DNA of 64,000 nt from Candidatus Nitrosomarinus catalina (GTDB taxonomy: Archaea > Thermoproteota > Nitrososphaeria > Nitrososphaerales > Nitrosopumilaceae). The translations under genes and the position numbers were made by a program. Under the pieces are notes generated by a model that ran no database searches, was not told the DNA's origin, and was given only the letters and a program-made list of their open reading frames with translations. How positions within the stretch are numbered: position 1 is the first letter of the stretch; every line of letters starts with the position of its first letter. Where the stretch lies: the NCBI RefSeq assembly GCF_002156965.1, contig NZ_CP021324.1:694681-758680 (forward strand), written 5' to 3'. Shown here one piece after another: positions 1 through 8,287 of the stretch.

Positions 1-38
1 AATTCAGATAATCATATAAGAATTTAAAAATAAAAAAT

Positions 39-302
39 ATGGATTGGGTAGAATTACTATTACAAAAGTCATGTGATAAAACACTTCAAAAAGGTGAAGT
101 ACTCCACAGTCTTTTTCATATGATTGAAGTAAATGAGAAAACACTAAACCACATTGAAACAGACAAAAGAGATTTTGGGCCAGAGTTAGAGGAATTAAAA
201 CAAACTGAAATTAAAGACATAAATTTTCATTTAAAATATTATCGTAGTTTAGTAAATTACATAAATTCAATTCCTGAAACTAAAATAATAAGAAATCAAT
301 AA
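39..302 (+). CDS. hypothetical 87-residue helical protein
   Basis: I do not recognise this family. The 87-residue product is charged and looks mostly alpha-helical, with no cysteine cluster, signal peptide or membrane segment; the middle is rich in Glu and Lys. The ATG start lies 38 bp from the window edge, so only a short upstream region is visible. It converges with the DUF922-like gene on the other strand, with 4 bp between the two stop codons. Codon use matches the neighbours, which supports a real gene. A small soluble helical protein is all that can be said. Confidence 0.6.
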   Translation: MDWVELLLQKSCDKTLQKGEVLHSLFHMIEVNEKTLNHIETDKRDFGPELEELKQTEIKDINFHLKYYRSLVNYINSIPETKIIRNQ

Positions 303-306
303 TTAA

Positions 307-843
307 TTATTTTCTTAATTTGCTAAAAATTTCATCATATTTTTTTTGTTCAGAAATATTTTTTCCAAAATCAGTCTCTTGATCATATTCATCTCGTTTT
401 TCTTTTAAATACAAATTCAATTTTTCAACTTTTAATGAAATCATTTTACCAGAATCTTCTTTTGCATATTGTTTTCTCTGAGCATCATTTTGACCTCTTG
501 TAGGAAAATGTTTATTATAAAATTCATTTTCAAATATTTTTTGATGTTTTCTTTTAACAATTTCAGCAAGATCAAAATGACCTTGTTCATGTTGTAATAA
601 GCCATCATTAAATTCAGACATTCTAATCCAAGATAAAAGTGGGTTAAATTCTACACTTAGTTGTATATTCTCAACAGAGAAAACAACCTGATCATCCAAT
701 TGTTCAGAGCTTACAATCCAAGTAAATCCATATTTTATAACACTGTGAGAATCTTCAAAAATACCAGGATTAGGTTCAGCCATAAAATTTGATACATTTA
801 GTTGAATATCATCAGACCAATGAATTACCTCTTTTTCAATCAT
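307..843 (-). CDS. DUF922-like putative zinc protease
   Basis: A 178-residue protein without a signal peptide. Residues 85-89 read HEQGH, a perfect HExxH zinc-protease motif, followed by FD and a helix continuing the active-site helix. HExxH plus a preceding beta-rich half is the pattern of DUF922, a family of predicted Zn-dependent proteases. The C-terminal third is charged and probably coiled-coil. The substrate is unknown. ATG start; the upstream region holds no coding sequence until the microprotein at 1120. The metalloprotease assignment rests on the motif and overall layout, so moderate confidence. Confidence 0.55.
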   Translation of the reverse strand: MIEKEVIHWSDDIQLNVSNFMAEPNPGIFEDSHSVIKYGFTWIVSSEQLDDQVVFSVENIQLSVEFNPLLSWIRMSEFNDGLLQHEQGHFDLAEIVKRKHQKIFENEFYNKHFPTRGQNDAQRKQYAKEDSGKMISLKVEKLNLYLKEKRDEYDQETDFGKNISEQKKYDEIFSKLRK

Positions 844-1002
844 ATTACAAACTAATCACATATACAATAAATTATTTGATTTGAAAAATTAAGAAATTAT
901 GCCTGAATTAAAAAAGGATAATTTTTTCAACCCATTTTGAGCAAATAACACGACACATTTTATTTTATGAATTTGTTGAAATCAAAGTCAATAGATTCAA
1001 GA

Positions 1003-1076
1003 GAACAGGATTTGTGCTGGTTAAATCATAATGTAACTCCCAAAGAGTCGATGATAGTGAGTTAACTTGCCTGTTT
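1003..1076. ncRNA. candidate structured RNA (nested long hairpin)
   Basis: In a 277-bp gap without ORFs the sequence can fold into one extended hairpin. The pairs are 1004-1009 AACAGG with 1070-1075 CCTGTT, 1019-1024 GGTTAA with 1062-1067 TTAACT (one G-U), 1025-1029 ATCAT with 1051-1055 ATGAT, and 1036-1039 ACTC with 1045-1048 GAGT around a CCAAA loop. Four nested helices in the right order are more than expected in AT-rich spacer. It does not have a tRNA T-loop. The strand cannot be decided from the fold alone. It could be a small RNA or a leader element for the microprotein at 1120. Confidence 0.35.
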
Positions 1077-1119
1077 TCATGATTCTAAACTATTAATTTT
1101 AGACATATTGTTACAATGT

Positions 1120-1197
1120 ATGAATAAAAAATTTTATGCGTGGATGGGAATATCATTAGCTGCTTCAGCAGTGGGTTTATTCTTGTTATTTTCTTAA
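1120..1197 (+). CDS. single-helix membrane microprotein, 25 residues
   Basis: ATG to TAA gives 25 residues: a short basic/aromatic start (MNKKFYAW) followed by about 17 hydrophobic residues (GISLAASAVGLFLLF). That is one transmembrane helix with the N-terminus probably cytoplasmic. The size and layout recur at 27225, 27403, 63582 and 63669 in this window, which argues that these are genuine small genes. No function is known to me. The main doubt is that 25 codons can occur by chance. Confidence 0.45.
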   Translation: MNKKFYAWMGISLAASAVGLFLLFS

Positions 1198-1296
1198 TAA
1201 TTACCTGTTTTTTTAAAACTGAATTTGTTCAGTAGTTGTCATTTAGATATTTTTAATAAATTTTATTTATTAGTTAAAAAATATCAGAAATTGAAA

Positions 1297-1503
1297 ATGA
1301 CATTGTGTCCAACATGTAAATTATCTATGGAATCACATTCAACCTCAGAATTAATGGAATGTTGTATGAAACAAGTAAATGATGGTTTAGTAGATAATCA
1401 AAAAGGTACATGTCCAAATTGTAAGCATCAAATTGAAAAACATTCAGATAAACAATTAGCTGAATGTACATTAGAATTTTTAAAATCAAACAATAGTAAT
1501 TAA
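1297..1503 (+). CDS. small protein with duplicated CPxC motif
   Basis: Sixty-eight residues from the ATG at 1297; an upstream in-frame start would add a Leu/Lys-rich tail with no motif. The protein is two similar halves, each with CP-x-CK, a His-Ser a few residues later, and a Leu-x-E-C near the end (CPTCK...LMECC and CPNCK...LAECT). Each half could bind one metal with three Cys and one His. It probably binds zinc and may be a small adaptor or nucleic-acid-binding protein; the partner is unknown. The next gene follows on the same strand after about 37 bp, suggesting co-transcription. Confidence 0.6.
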   Translation: MTLCPTCKLSMESHSTSELMECCMKQVNDGLVDNQKGTCPNCKHQIEKHSDKQLAECTLEFLKSNNSN

Positions 1504-1540
1504 AGATAAGATTAAACAAGAGAAAGAATTACAATCAACT

Positions 1541-2137
1541 ATGAATCAATTAACTAAAAAAATTATTAGTGATTTTTCACCAATGTGGACAAATAAGCAA
1601 GTATGGGAATTTGATCAAATTAATCCTGAATTAACTTTTGATTTAATTTATGTGGAACCTGGAAAATATGATGAAAAATTATGGGAATCAAAATCAGCTC
1701 ACTTGGATTCAGAAGTTAGGGATGTTATTGTTAGAACATTTGATAATTTGTTAGATGATGAAGAATTATGGATTTCCAATAAAAGTGAAAAATCTTTGAA
1801 TAGAAATAATATTGCATACTTAATGGCAGTAATTGTCGATACCATGATCGAAGAGGAAGTTTGTCTAAATTTTAGACTAGACAGAGACTTCTTAGTACTA
1901 TCCATAGATAGAGAGGCAGATGTAATTGATTGCAAAGAATTTTTTGAGGAGTTTTATCATTTGGCTACAGGTTTCAATTATGAAACAGATACAGGAATTC
2001 CAGATGATGAAACTGAAGCAGAAATGTATCTAACACGATTGCAAGAAGAATTTGATGAAAAAATGAATGGTTTTCTTGGAGACAAGTATTTGCCAGGAAA
2101 CAATGATCCAGATACCATTAATGCAGAAGAAGAATAA
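1541..2137 (+). CDS. acidic hypothetical protein, 198 residues
   Basis: Not recognised. The product is 198 residues, very acidic, soluble, with no cysteine pair or membrane segment. The central part (about 85-140) looks like an alpha/beta domain with hydrophobic stretches (NIAYLMAVIVDTMIEEE), and the C-terminus ends in a run of Glu. It sits between the duplicated CPxC protein and two tiny genes on the same strand with short gaps, so it probably belongs to a small operon running from 1297 to 2394. The ATG start is the first in frame. Confidence 0.7.
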   Translation: MNQLTKKIISDFSPMWTNKQVWEFDQINPELTFDLIYVEPGKYDEKLWESKSAHLDSEVRDVIVRTFDNLLDDEELWISNKSEKSLNRNNIAYLMAVIVDTMIEEEVCLNFRLDRDFLVLSIDREADVIDCKEFFEEFYHLATGFNYETDTGIPDDETEAEMYLTRLQEEFDEKMNGFLGDKYLPGNNDPDTINAEEE

Positions 2138-2146
2138 AAACTAAAA

Positions 2147-2242
2147 ATGAAATTGATAACAATGAATGATGAAAACTTACCAGCACAATGTCATCCAATA
2201 ATTAAACCTAAAAAGAAAAAATCCAAGGATAATAAAAAATGA
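2147..2242 (+). CDS. tiny Lys-rich hypothetical protein, 31 residues
   Basis: A 31-codon frame from ATG to TGA, ending with a stretch of lysines (KPKKKKSKDNKK). It starts 9 bp after the preceding stop, and its TGA overlaps the ATG of the next gene (ATGA), an arrangement typical of translational coupling. No domain is visible. The overlap is the best argument that it is translated. Confidence 0.4.
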   Translation: MKLITMNDENLPAQCHPIIKPKKKKSKDNKK

Positions 2243-2394
2243 AACAATGTAAATTATGTGGAAGTCCATTAGGAAAAGAACCTACTACAGAAGAATTAGA
2301 CAAACATTGGAAAAAACATCATAATTGGCATTGGGAATCAAATAAAGAAAAAACTCCAGAGCAAGCCCTATTGAAAAATAAACCAGTAAAATAA
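2239..2394 (+). CDS. small CxxC protein with His/Trp-rich helix
   Basis: Fifty-one residues. It begins MKQCKLCGSPLGKEP, a CxxCG knuckle, and continues with a helix rich in His and Trp (DKHWKKHHNWHWE). The CxxC and the HxxxHH pattern could together form one zinc site similar to a C2H2 finger. The start codon overlaps the stop of the preceding 31-codon gene. A small metal-binding protein is likely; its target is not evident. Confidence 0.5.
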   Translation: MKQCKLCGSPLGKEPTTEELDKHWKKHHNWHWESNKEKTPEQALLKNKPVK

Positions 2395-2507
2395 AAAATA
2401 TTTTCTAGTGCTAAAAACTAATTCGTAACAAATCAGACATTTATTTTCTCAAACTAGAATGAATCATACGATTATTTTTTATACTTCTAAAATTGTTTTT
2501 TGTTAAT

Positions 2508-3188
2508 TTGATTTCAGTAAAAATAACAGCATTACTTGTAATAATGGGATTAATTGCAACTGTAGGAATATCCCCATCTTATGCATATTGGGATAAAACA
2601 GAATATCCTGCAATTCAAGGTACAATTCCAGTTGAAACTGAAGAAGTCAATTCAAGTCTTGCTGAAATTACTTTAGTTGACGCAATGACAATTGCTGAAA
2701 ATGAAATTTCAGATAGTAAAAGTATGTACGGAAAACTAGTATCAATTAACGGGTATTTAGTGTACAAAATTGTAGTGTCAAATGATGATCATGACTACAA
2801 AAAAATATTAGTTGATGCAGGAAGTGGAGAAGTTCTTTACGTAACAGATTCAAAGAAACATGATTCTAACAAAAAGAAAAGGTATAATGAAAATAGACAT
2901 GATAAAAAAATGAAGGACTACTTTAAGGGAATGACCCCTGAACAAATAGCTGAAAAGAAAAAGCAATTTAAAGAAATGGGGGAAGCATGGAAATCACTAT
3001 CAATTCAAGATAAAGCATCAATGATTATGCATTTTATGCAAATGAAGTTGCAATGGGATATGATGTCAGAAGAAGATAAACAAAAACAAAAAGAAGAAAT
3101 GAAAGAAAAATGGAAAGGACTCCTAACACTTACACCAGAAGAGAAAAAGCAAAAACTTGAAGAGTATGCTCAATCAATTAAGTCATAA
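2508..3188 (+). CDS. secreted PepSY-domain protein
   Basis: About 226 residues from a TTG at 2508; a TTG at 2493 is the alternative. A TATA-like stretch near 2475-2481 places a leaderless start near 2504-2508. An N-terminal hydrophobic signal (about 5-27, ending SPSYAYW) is followed by a PepSY domain with the typical pattern of conserved helix, GYLVYKIVV strand and VDAGSGEVLYV hairpin (about 55-110). The C-terminal half is a highly charged, Lys/Glu/Met-rich helical region. PepSY domains are extracytoplasmic modules thought to bind ligands or restrain proteases. The gene converges with trpB. Confidence 0.75.
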   Translation: MISVKITALLVIMGLIATVGISPSYAYWDKTEYPAIQGTIPVETEEVNSSLAEITLVDAMTIAENEISDSKSMYGKLVSINGYLVYKIVVSNDDHDYKKILVDAGSGEVLYVTDSKKHDSNKKKRYNENRHDKKMKDYFKGMTPEQIAEKKKQFKEMGEAWKSLSIQDKASMIMHFMQMKLQWDMMSEEDKQKQKEEMKEKWKGLLTLTPEEKKQKLEEYAQSIKS

Positions 3189-3203
3189 AAAATATTTTAA
3201 TTA

Positions 3204-4394
3204 TTAATTATTTTTAGAAGCATCTAAATATTTTTGAACTTCTTCAACGTCCTTATCACCCCTACCTGAAAGGGTTACAACTATAGATTCAGAAGGTTTA
3301 GATTTTTTGGCAACTTTCATAGCTTCAGAAATGGCATGAGATGATTCCAATGCAGGGATAATTCCTTCAGTTTGAGTTAAAATCAAAAATGCATCCAAAA
3401 CTTCTTTGTCCGTAGATGAGTGATATTTTACGCGTTTTGTGTCTTTATAGTAGGCGTGTTCTGGACCAACACCAGGATAATCTAGTCCAGCAGAAATACT
3501 GTGAGTTTCTGTAATTTGACCCTCACTATCTTGAAGCAAATATGTCATCATTCCATGTAAAACACCCTTACTTCCTGCAGATAAGGTGGCTGAATGTAGT
3601 TTTGATTTTAATCCCATACCCGCAGCTTCAACACCGATAATTTCAGCACTTGTGTCAACAAGGGGATAAAAGGTTCCTATTGCGTTAGAACCACCACCAA
3701 CACATGCAATTACAGTATCAGGTTCTTTATTATTGATTTTTTTCATCTGAGATTTAATTTCATTTCCAATAACACTTTGAAAATCTCTAACCATGACAGG
3801 ATAAGGATGTGGACCAACAGCGGATCCTAATAGATAGTATGTGGATTCAACATTTGTAATCCAATCTCTTATTGCATCATTAATTGCATCCTTTAATGTC
3901 TTAGAACCAGATTTTACGGGATGAACTTTAGAACCCAACATATTCATTCTATAGACATTTTGTTTTTGTCTGATGGTATCTTTGTATCCCATATACACTT
4001 CAGCTTTCATTCCCAATGCAGCGCATGCCATTGCAGTTGCAACTCCATGTTGACCTGCACCAGTTTCAGCAATGATTCGTTTCTTATTCATTTTTTTTGC
4101 CAAAAGTGCCTGACCTAAAGTATTGTTAATTTTATGAGCTCCTCCATGTAAAAGATCTTCCCTTTTTAGATAGATTTTTCCACCACCTAATTTTTCAGAT
4201 AAATTTTTTGCATAGTATAGCGGAGTTGGTCTTCCAGCATATACTTTTAGATAATAATCTAATTCTTGTTTGAATTTTTTATCATTTTTAAATTTCAGAT
4301 AGTTTTCTTCTAATTCCTCTATTGCAGGTACCAAGGTTTCAGGTATATACTGACCACCAAATTCTCCAAATTTACCATTTTTAGGATATTTCAA
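3204..4394 (-). CDS. trpB: tryptophan synthase beta chain
   Basis: Catalyses the last step of tryptophan synthesis, joining indole and serine with pyridoxal phosphate. 396 residues, the normal length of a TrpB1. The N-terminal [10 protein letters not shown] block, the PLP lysine in GGAHKINN (Lys88) and the phosphate-binding GGGSNAIG loop (about 233-240) are all present. It is the last gene of the minus-strand trpE-G-D-C-B run; its ATG overlaps the trpC stop by 4 bp. Its partner trpA is not adjacent but lies at 27931 on the other strand. Confidence 0.97.
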   Translation of the reverse strand: MKYPKNGKFGEFGGQYIPETLVPAIEELEENYLKFKNDKKFKQELDYYLKVYAGRPTPLYYAKNLSEKLGGGKIYLKREDLLHGGAHKINNTLGQALLAKKMNKKRIIAETGAGQHGVATAMACAALGMKAEVYMGYKDTIRQKQNVYRMNMLGSKVHPVKSGSKTLKDAINDAIRDWITNVESTYYLLGSAVGPHPYPVMVRDFQSVIGNEIKSQMKKINNKEPDTVIACVGGGSNAIGTFYPLVDTSAEIIGVEAAGMGLKSKLHSATLSAGSKGVLHGMMTYLLQDSEGQITETHSISAGLDYPGVGPEHAYYKDTKRVKYHSSTDKEVLDAFLILTQTEGIIPALESSHAISEAMKVAKKSKPSESIVVTLSGRGDKDVEEVQKYLDASKNN

Positions 4395-5167
4395 TATGAG
4401 TTCACCAATTTTCTTACCTGCTCTACAATATTATCACTTTTCATTATACTTGAACCTATCAAAAATGCATCAGCTCCACACTTTTTTAAGTATTGAATGT
4501 CTTCAGAGGTGTTAATTCCACTTTCAGATAAAATTATTCGAGATTTTTCATATCCAGATAAAACTAATTCAGTAGTTTTAAGATCAATTTCCAAAGTATC
4601 CAAATTTCTATTATTGATTCCAATAATGTCAGCTTCAGTTTTTAATGCATTTTGAAATTCTTCTTTAGTATGAACTTCCAGCAATACATTCAAACCTTGT
4701 TTATGCCCATATGCAATAAAATCATCAATATCATTAAGAAATTTTTGATCAAAAAGAGACTGAATTACCAACATGTAATCAGCACCTATTTTTTTTGCAG
4801 TGTCAATTTGGATTTTATCAATCATAATATCTTTCATCAATAGTGGAACGTCAACGGATTGTCTTACTTGTACAAAATAATCTGGAGATCCATTAAACAA
4901 ATGCGGTTGAGTTAAAACAGATAATGCTTTAGAACCGCCTTCAATCATCTGTTTAGCAATACTACTAGGATCACCAATTGTTCTAATTTTTCCTAATGAA
5001 GGTGATGAAAATTTTACTTCAGTAAGCAATGTTGCGTGAGAATTTAATTTAATAATTTGTTGAAAATCTTGATTAGATTTTTGTAAATTTACATCAACAT
5101 CATAAACTCCATCATCAATTGCCATTTGAGAATTGTTAACTAATTTTTTTAAAATATTTTCAGCCAT
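4391..5167 (-). CDS. trpC: indole-3-glycerol-phosphate synthase
   Basis: Closes the indole ring from carboxyphenylamino-deoxyribulose phosphate. 258 residues forming a TIM barrel: the strand with KFSSPSLG, the lysine-bearing [10 protein letters not shown] loop, the [13 protein letters not shown] block and the terminal SGINTSEDI and [12 protein letters not shown] phosphate-binding loops are visible. It is mono-functional, with no TrpF domain attached. It overlaps trpD by 8 bp upstream and trpB by 4 bp downstream, consistent with tight translational coupling. Confidence 0.96.
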   Translation of the reverse strand: MAENILKKLVNNSQMAIDDGVYDVDVNLQKSNQDFQQIIKLNSHATLLTEVKFSSPSLGKIRTIGDPSSIAKQMIEGGSKALSVLTQPHLFNGSPDYFVQVRQSVDVPLLMKDIMIDKIQIDTAKKIGADYMLVIQSLFDQKFLNDIDDFIAYGHKQGLNVLLEVHTKEEFQNALKTEADIIGINNRNLDTLEIDLKTTELVLSGYEKSRIILSESGINTSEDIQYLKKCGADAFLIGSSIMKSDNIVEQVRKLVNSY

Positions 5168-6206
5168 CTATAATCTCCTTTAATTTTTCAATATCTCCAG
5201 TATTACGCACAAATTTCTCCAATAAATTCATCGCTTTTCCATTTGAAATAGTGTTTAATGCAAGTTCAACACCATCCTCAAAACTATCGACAACATTTCC
5301 TACCAATAAACCACCAGCTGCATTTAATGCAGTAGTTTCAATCATAGATTGATTAGCAGAATTATTCAAGACGTTGACAAAGGATTGAATTGCATCTTCT
5401 TTTGTTTGAATTTTAATATCATTTAATGAAGATTTGTGTAGACCAAGAAATTCAGGATCAATTGAGTTAACAGTGACAACATTATTTTTTAAAATACATA
5501 CAGAATTTGTAGAACTAGTAGAAAATTCATCCATCCCATCATTTGATCTAACAGCCATTATATTTTCTACACCTTTTCTTTTCAGAATTTGAGGTAATCT
5601 AGTAAGAAAGGCATCTGAGAAAACACCAACTAACTGATTTTTAACATTGGCTGGATTTGATAATGGACCTAGTAAATTAAATGCAGTTCTAGTTCCCAAT
5701 TGTCTTCTAGCAGATGAAACATTTTTCATTGCAGGATGAAATTTTTGTGCAAACATAAAACAAATTTTGTAATCTTCAAGAATTTTTGCCACACCAGATG
5801 GTTCAGCATTTAGATCATATCCAAAATATTCAAAAATATCAGCACTGCCAGAAATTCCTGAACTGGATCTATTACCATGTTTTGCAACAATACCGCCAGC
5901 AGCAGCAACCACAAAAGAAGCAGTAGTAGAAATATTGAAAGTTTGTAAATTATCGCCTCCTGTTCCACACATATCAATAATAGTTCCATTGTTTTCAGGC
6001 GTAATTTTTAGTGATAATTCTTGCATTTTATCAAGCATTCCCAGTAATTCATCATCTGTTTCGCCTTTTTTAGACAGATTAGATAAGAATCCCATATTTT
6101 CATCATCGGTAGTTTTTCCAGATAATACTTCAGACATGATTTCATTCATTTGATCATATGTAAGATCAATTTTTTTCTCTAATTTTTTAATATAATCTGA
6201 AATCAT
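5160..6206 (-). CDS. trpD: anthranilate phosphoribosyltransferase
   Basis: Transfers the phosphoribosyl group of PRPP to anthranilate. 348 residues, standard length. The diagnostic glycine-rich loop DMCGTGGDNLQTFNIST (about 80-96), the KHGNRSSSG motif (about 114-122) and RRQLGTRTAFNLLGPLSNPA block (split over 167-187) are intact. It overlaps trpG by 4 bp and trpC by 8 bp. Confidence 0.97.
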   Translation of the reverse strand: MISDYIKKLEKKIDLTYDQMNEIMSEVLSGKTTDDENMGFLSNLSKKGETDDELLGMLDKMQELSLKITPENNGTIIDMCGTGGDNLQTFNISTTASFVVAAAGGIVAKHGNRSSSGISGSADIFEYFGYDLNAEPSGVAKILEDYKICFMFAQKFHPAMKNVSSARRQLGTRTAFNLLGPLSNPANVKNQLVGVFSDAFLTRLPQILKRKGVENIMAVRSNDGMDEFSTSSTNSVCILKNNVVTVNSIDPEFLGLHKSSLNDIKIQTKEDAIQSFVNVLNNSANQSMIETTALNAAGGLLVGNVVDSFEDGVELALNTISNGKAMNLLEKFVRNTGDIEKLKEIIDG

Positions 6207-6793
6207 TTTTCTTTAACCTGTCTGATAAAATTACCTAGAATTTTTTTACCGTCTTCAGTCATAATGGATTCAGGATGAAATTGTACTCCTTGAATTAAAA
6301 ATTCTTTATGTCTTATTGCCATTATCTCCCCATCATCATTTGCAGTTGCTGTAACTTCTAAAACATCAGGAATTATTGTTTTATCACCAACTAAACTATG
6401 ATATCTTGTAGCTCTGAAAGGGTTTTTCACATCTTTGAATAATTCTGAATCAGTGTGTTGTACTTGACTAGTTTTTCCATGTCGTACACAACCTGCGTTT
6501 GTAACTTTACCACCAAATGCATCTATGATTCCCTGATGACCAAGACAAACACCTAAAATTGGAATTTTTGGACCAATGTCTTTGATTACATCACTACATA
6601 TTCCAAAATATTTTTTATCTTCTGGAGTTCCAGGACCTGGAGAAATTATTATTCCATCATAATTATTTTGTTTAATTTGTGAAATAGTAATTTTATCATT
6701 TCTAAATACATCACAGTCAACACCCAATTCCCCAAGATATTGAGCAATATTGTAAACAAATGAATCATAATTATCAATAATTAAGAATTTCAA
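6203..6793 (-). CDS. trpG: anthranilate synthase glutaminase component
   Basis: Supplies ammonia from glutamine to TrpE. 196 residues, a class I glutamine amidotransferase. The nucleophile Cys83 lies in ILGVCLGHQGI, and the His-Glu pair in VQFHPESIMTEDG near the C-terminus. The oxyanion loop SPGPGTPED (about 51-59) is present. Genes for both anthranilate synthase subunits overlap by 4 bp, with trpE upstream. No fusion with trpD is seen. Confidence 0.97.
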   Translation of the reverse strand: MKFLIIDNYDSFVYNIAQYLGELGVDCDVFRNDKITISQIKQNNYDGIIISPGPGTPEDKKYFGICSDVIKDIGPKIPILGVCLGHQGIIDAFGGKVTNAGCVRHGKTSQVQHTDSELFKDVKNPFRATRYHSLVGDKTIIPDVLEVTATANDDGEIMAIRHKEFLIQGVQFHPESIMTEDGKKILGNFIRQVKEK

Positions 6794-8139
6794 TTTGAGG
6801 CCTCCTTTAATGCTTGAAGCATCGCACCTGCCTTATGTTCAGTTTCTTTAAATTCGTTTTCTGCAACAGAGTCTGAAACTATCCCAGCACCGGATTGTAC
6901 AAATCCTTTGTTGCCATCAATGAAAATACTTCGTATTGCAATTGCAAAATCACAGCATCCATTATATGAAAAATAACCTACTGCTCCAGCATATGGACCT
7001 CGTTCTTCTCCTTCTAATTCATCAATTATTTGCATTGCACGAACTTTTGGTGCTCCAGATACAGTTCCAGCAGGAAATACTGCCTGAAATGCATCAAACA
7101 TATCATTTCTTGAGCCCAAATTACCAACAACATGACTAACAATATGTTGGACATGACTGAATCGCTTAATTTGCATGAGAGATTCAGGATGAACAGTTCC
7201 ATATTTACAGACTCTTCCAATATCATTACGTCCTAAATCAACAAGCATGGTATGTTCTGCTAACTCCTTTTCATCATGAATTAATTCTTCAGATAATGCC
7301 TTATTCTTTTCTTCATTATCAGTAATTTTTCTAGTTCCAGCAATTGGAAAAGTTTCTACTTTATCATCTGTAATTCTAACTAACATTTCAGGAGAGGCAC
7401 CAATAATTGTTTTTGAATCTTGCTTTAGGTGATACATGTATGGAGACGGATTTAATTTTCTTAATGTTTTGTATAATGTTAGATTATCACCACTAGTGTC
7501 AAATGCAAATTTACGAGATAAAACTACTTGAAAAATATCACCATCATGAATATACTGTTTTGCTTTATTCACAATACTTGAAAATTTTTCTTTATTCATA
7601 TTGGGAGTAACTTCAGTAGAACTAAATTTATTAAATGAATCATCACTTACAATTAATTGATCAAATCTATTTACATCATGATAAAAATAAAATAATTTTT
7701 TTTCAACGTTATCATATAACAGACCGTCATCATATATTCCAAATTCCATTATTGGTTGAGATAAATTATTTTCTTTGGAAATATCTTCGACTAATCTAAT
7801 TGAGTCATAATTGACTACTCCAACTGCACCACCAAGATATCGATATTTTTGATCATCTGATTTACCCAATAACTTTTTTAATTCTACAAAAGGATCATTA
7901 GTTTCAATGGTAGTTGTTTCATTATTTTCAATGATTTCCACTTTATCATAATATCCTTTAAAAATAATTTTAGGATCAAATCCCATAACAGATGTTTCAG
8001 CTAAAACCTCTGGTCCAGAAAGAGATTCAAAGAGAAACGAATGAGAATAATTTCGAGATATTTTATTGTAAATTTGAAATTGGTTTTCAGATAAATCTAG
8101 AGGTATTACTTTTGCTTGTGCATTTCCAAAGGTGTCCAC
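6790..8139 (-). CDS. trpE: anthranilate synthase component I
   Basis: Converts chorismate to anthranilate with TrpG. 449 residues. The C-terminal chorismate-binding domain is clear: HDGDIFQVVLSR, PSPYMYHL, GASPEMLVR, PIAGTRKI, DEKELAEHTMLVDLGRND, FPAGTVSGAPKVRAM and GAGIVSDS blocks in order. The start is a GTG; a TATA-like AT stretch at 8161-8170, about 27 bp upstream, fits a leaderless transcript starting here. First gene of the trp operon. Confidence 0.96.
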   Translation of the reverse strand: MDTFGNAQAKVIPLDLSENQFQIYNKISRNYSHSFLFESLSGPEVLAETSVMGFDPKIIFKGYYDKVEIIENNETTTIETNDPFVELKKLLGKSDDQKYRYLGGAVGVVNYDSIRLVEDISKENNLSQPIMEFGIYDDGLLYDNVEKKLFYFYHDVNRFDQLIVSDDSFNKFSSTEVTPNMNKEKFSSIVNKAKQYIHDGDIFQVVLSRKFAFDTSGDNLTLYKTLRKLNPSPYMYHLKQDSKTIIGASPEMLVRITDDKVETFPIAGTRKITDNEEKNKALSEELIHDEKELAEHTMLVDLGRNDIGRVCKYGTVHPESLMQIKRFSHVQHIVSHVVGNLGSRNDMFDAFQAVFPAGTVSGAPKVRAMQIIDELEGEERGPYAGAVGYFSYNGCCDFAIAIRSIFIDGNKGFVQSGAGIVSDSVAENEFKETEHKAGAMLQALKEASN

Positions 8140-8160
8140 CCATAAACAAATTTTTCACTG

Positions 8161-8199
8161 TTTAATATTTAAAGCCTCTAGATCGAATTAGGCACAAAA
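8161..8199 (-). promoter_or_regulatory. trp operon promoter with TTAGGCACAAAA element
   Basis: On the minus strand a TATA-like tract (8161-8176 region, TTTAATATTTAAA) lies about 27 bp upstream of the trpE GTG, the spacing for a leaderless archaeal promoter. A further 12-18 bp upstream is TTAGGCACAAAA (8188-8199 as read on the plus strand). GC-bearing words like this stand out in the AT-rich spacers, and close variants recur at 10937, 11845, 34284, 37124 and 63507. It may be a regulator site or an extended BRE. Confidence 0.4.
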
Positions 8200-8287
8200 T
8201 ATCAAAAAAATTCACCAAAAATGAGAAATTATTACTAAATAATATGCCTAATTCCAATTGCAGTCATATCAGGAATTTGGCATAATT

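Noticed and set aside
2406-2414. TAGTGCTAA copy upstream of the PepSY gene
   Set aside because: Spacing to the TATA-like tract (about 60 bp) and to the start (about 94 bp) does not match the other copies, and the orientation is reversed.
8140-8287. tryptophan leader peptide or attenuator upstream of trpE
   Set aside because: No short Trp-rich frame and no paired terminator/antiterminator seen; the promoter looks leaderless.
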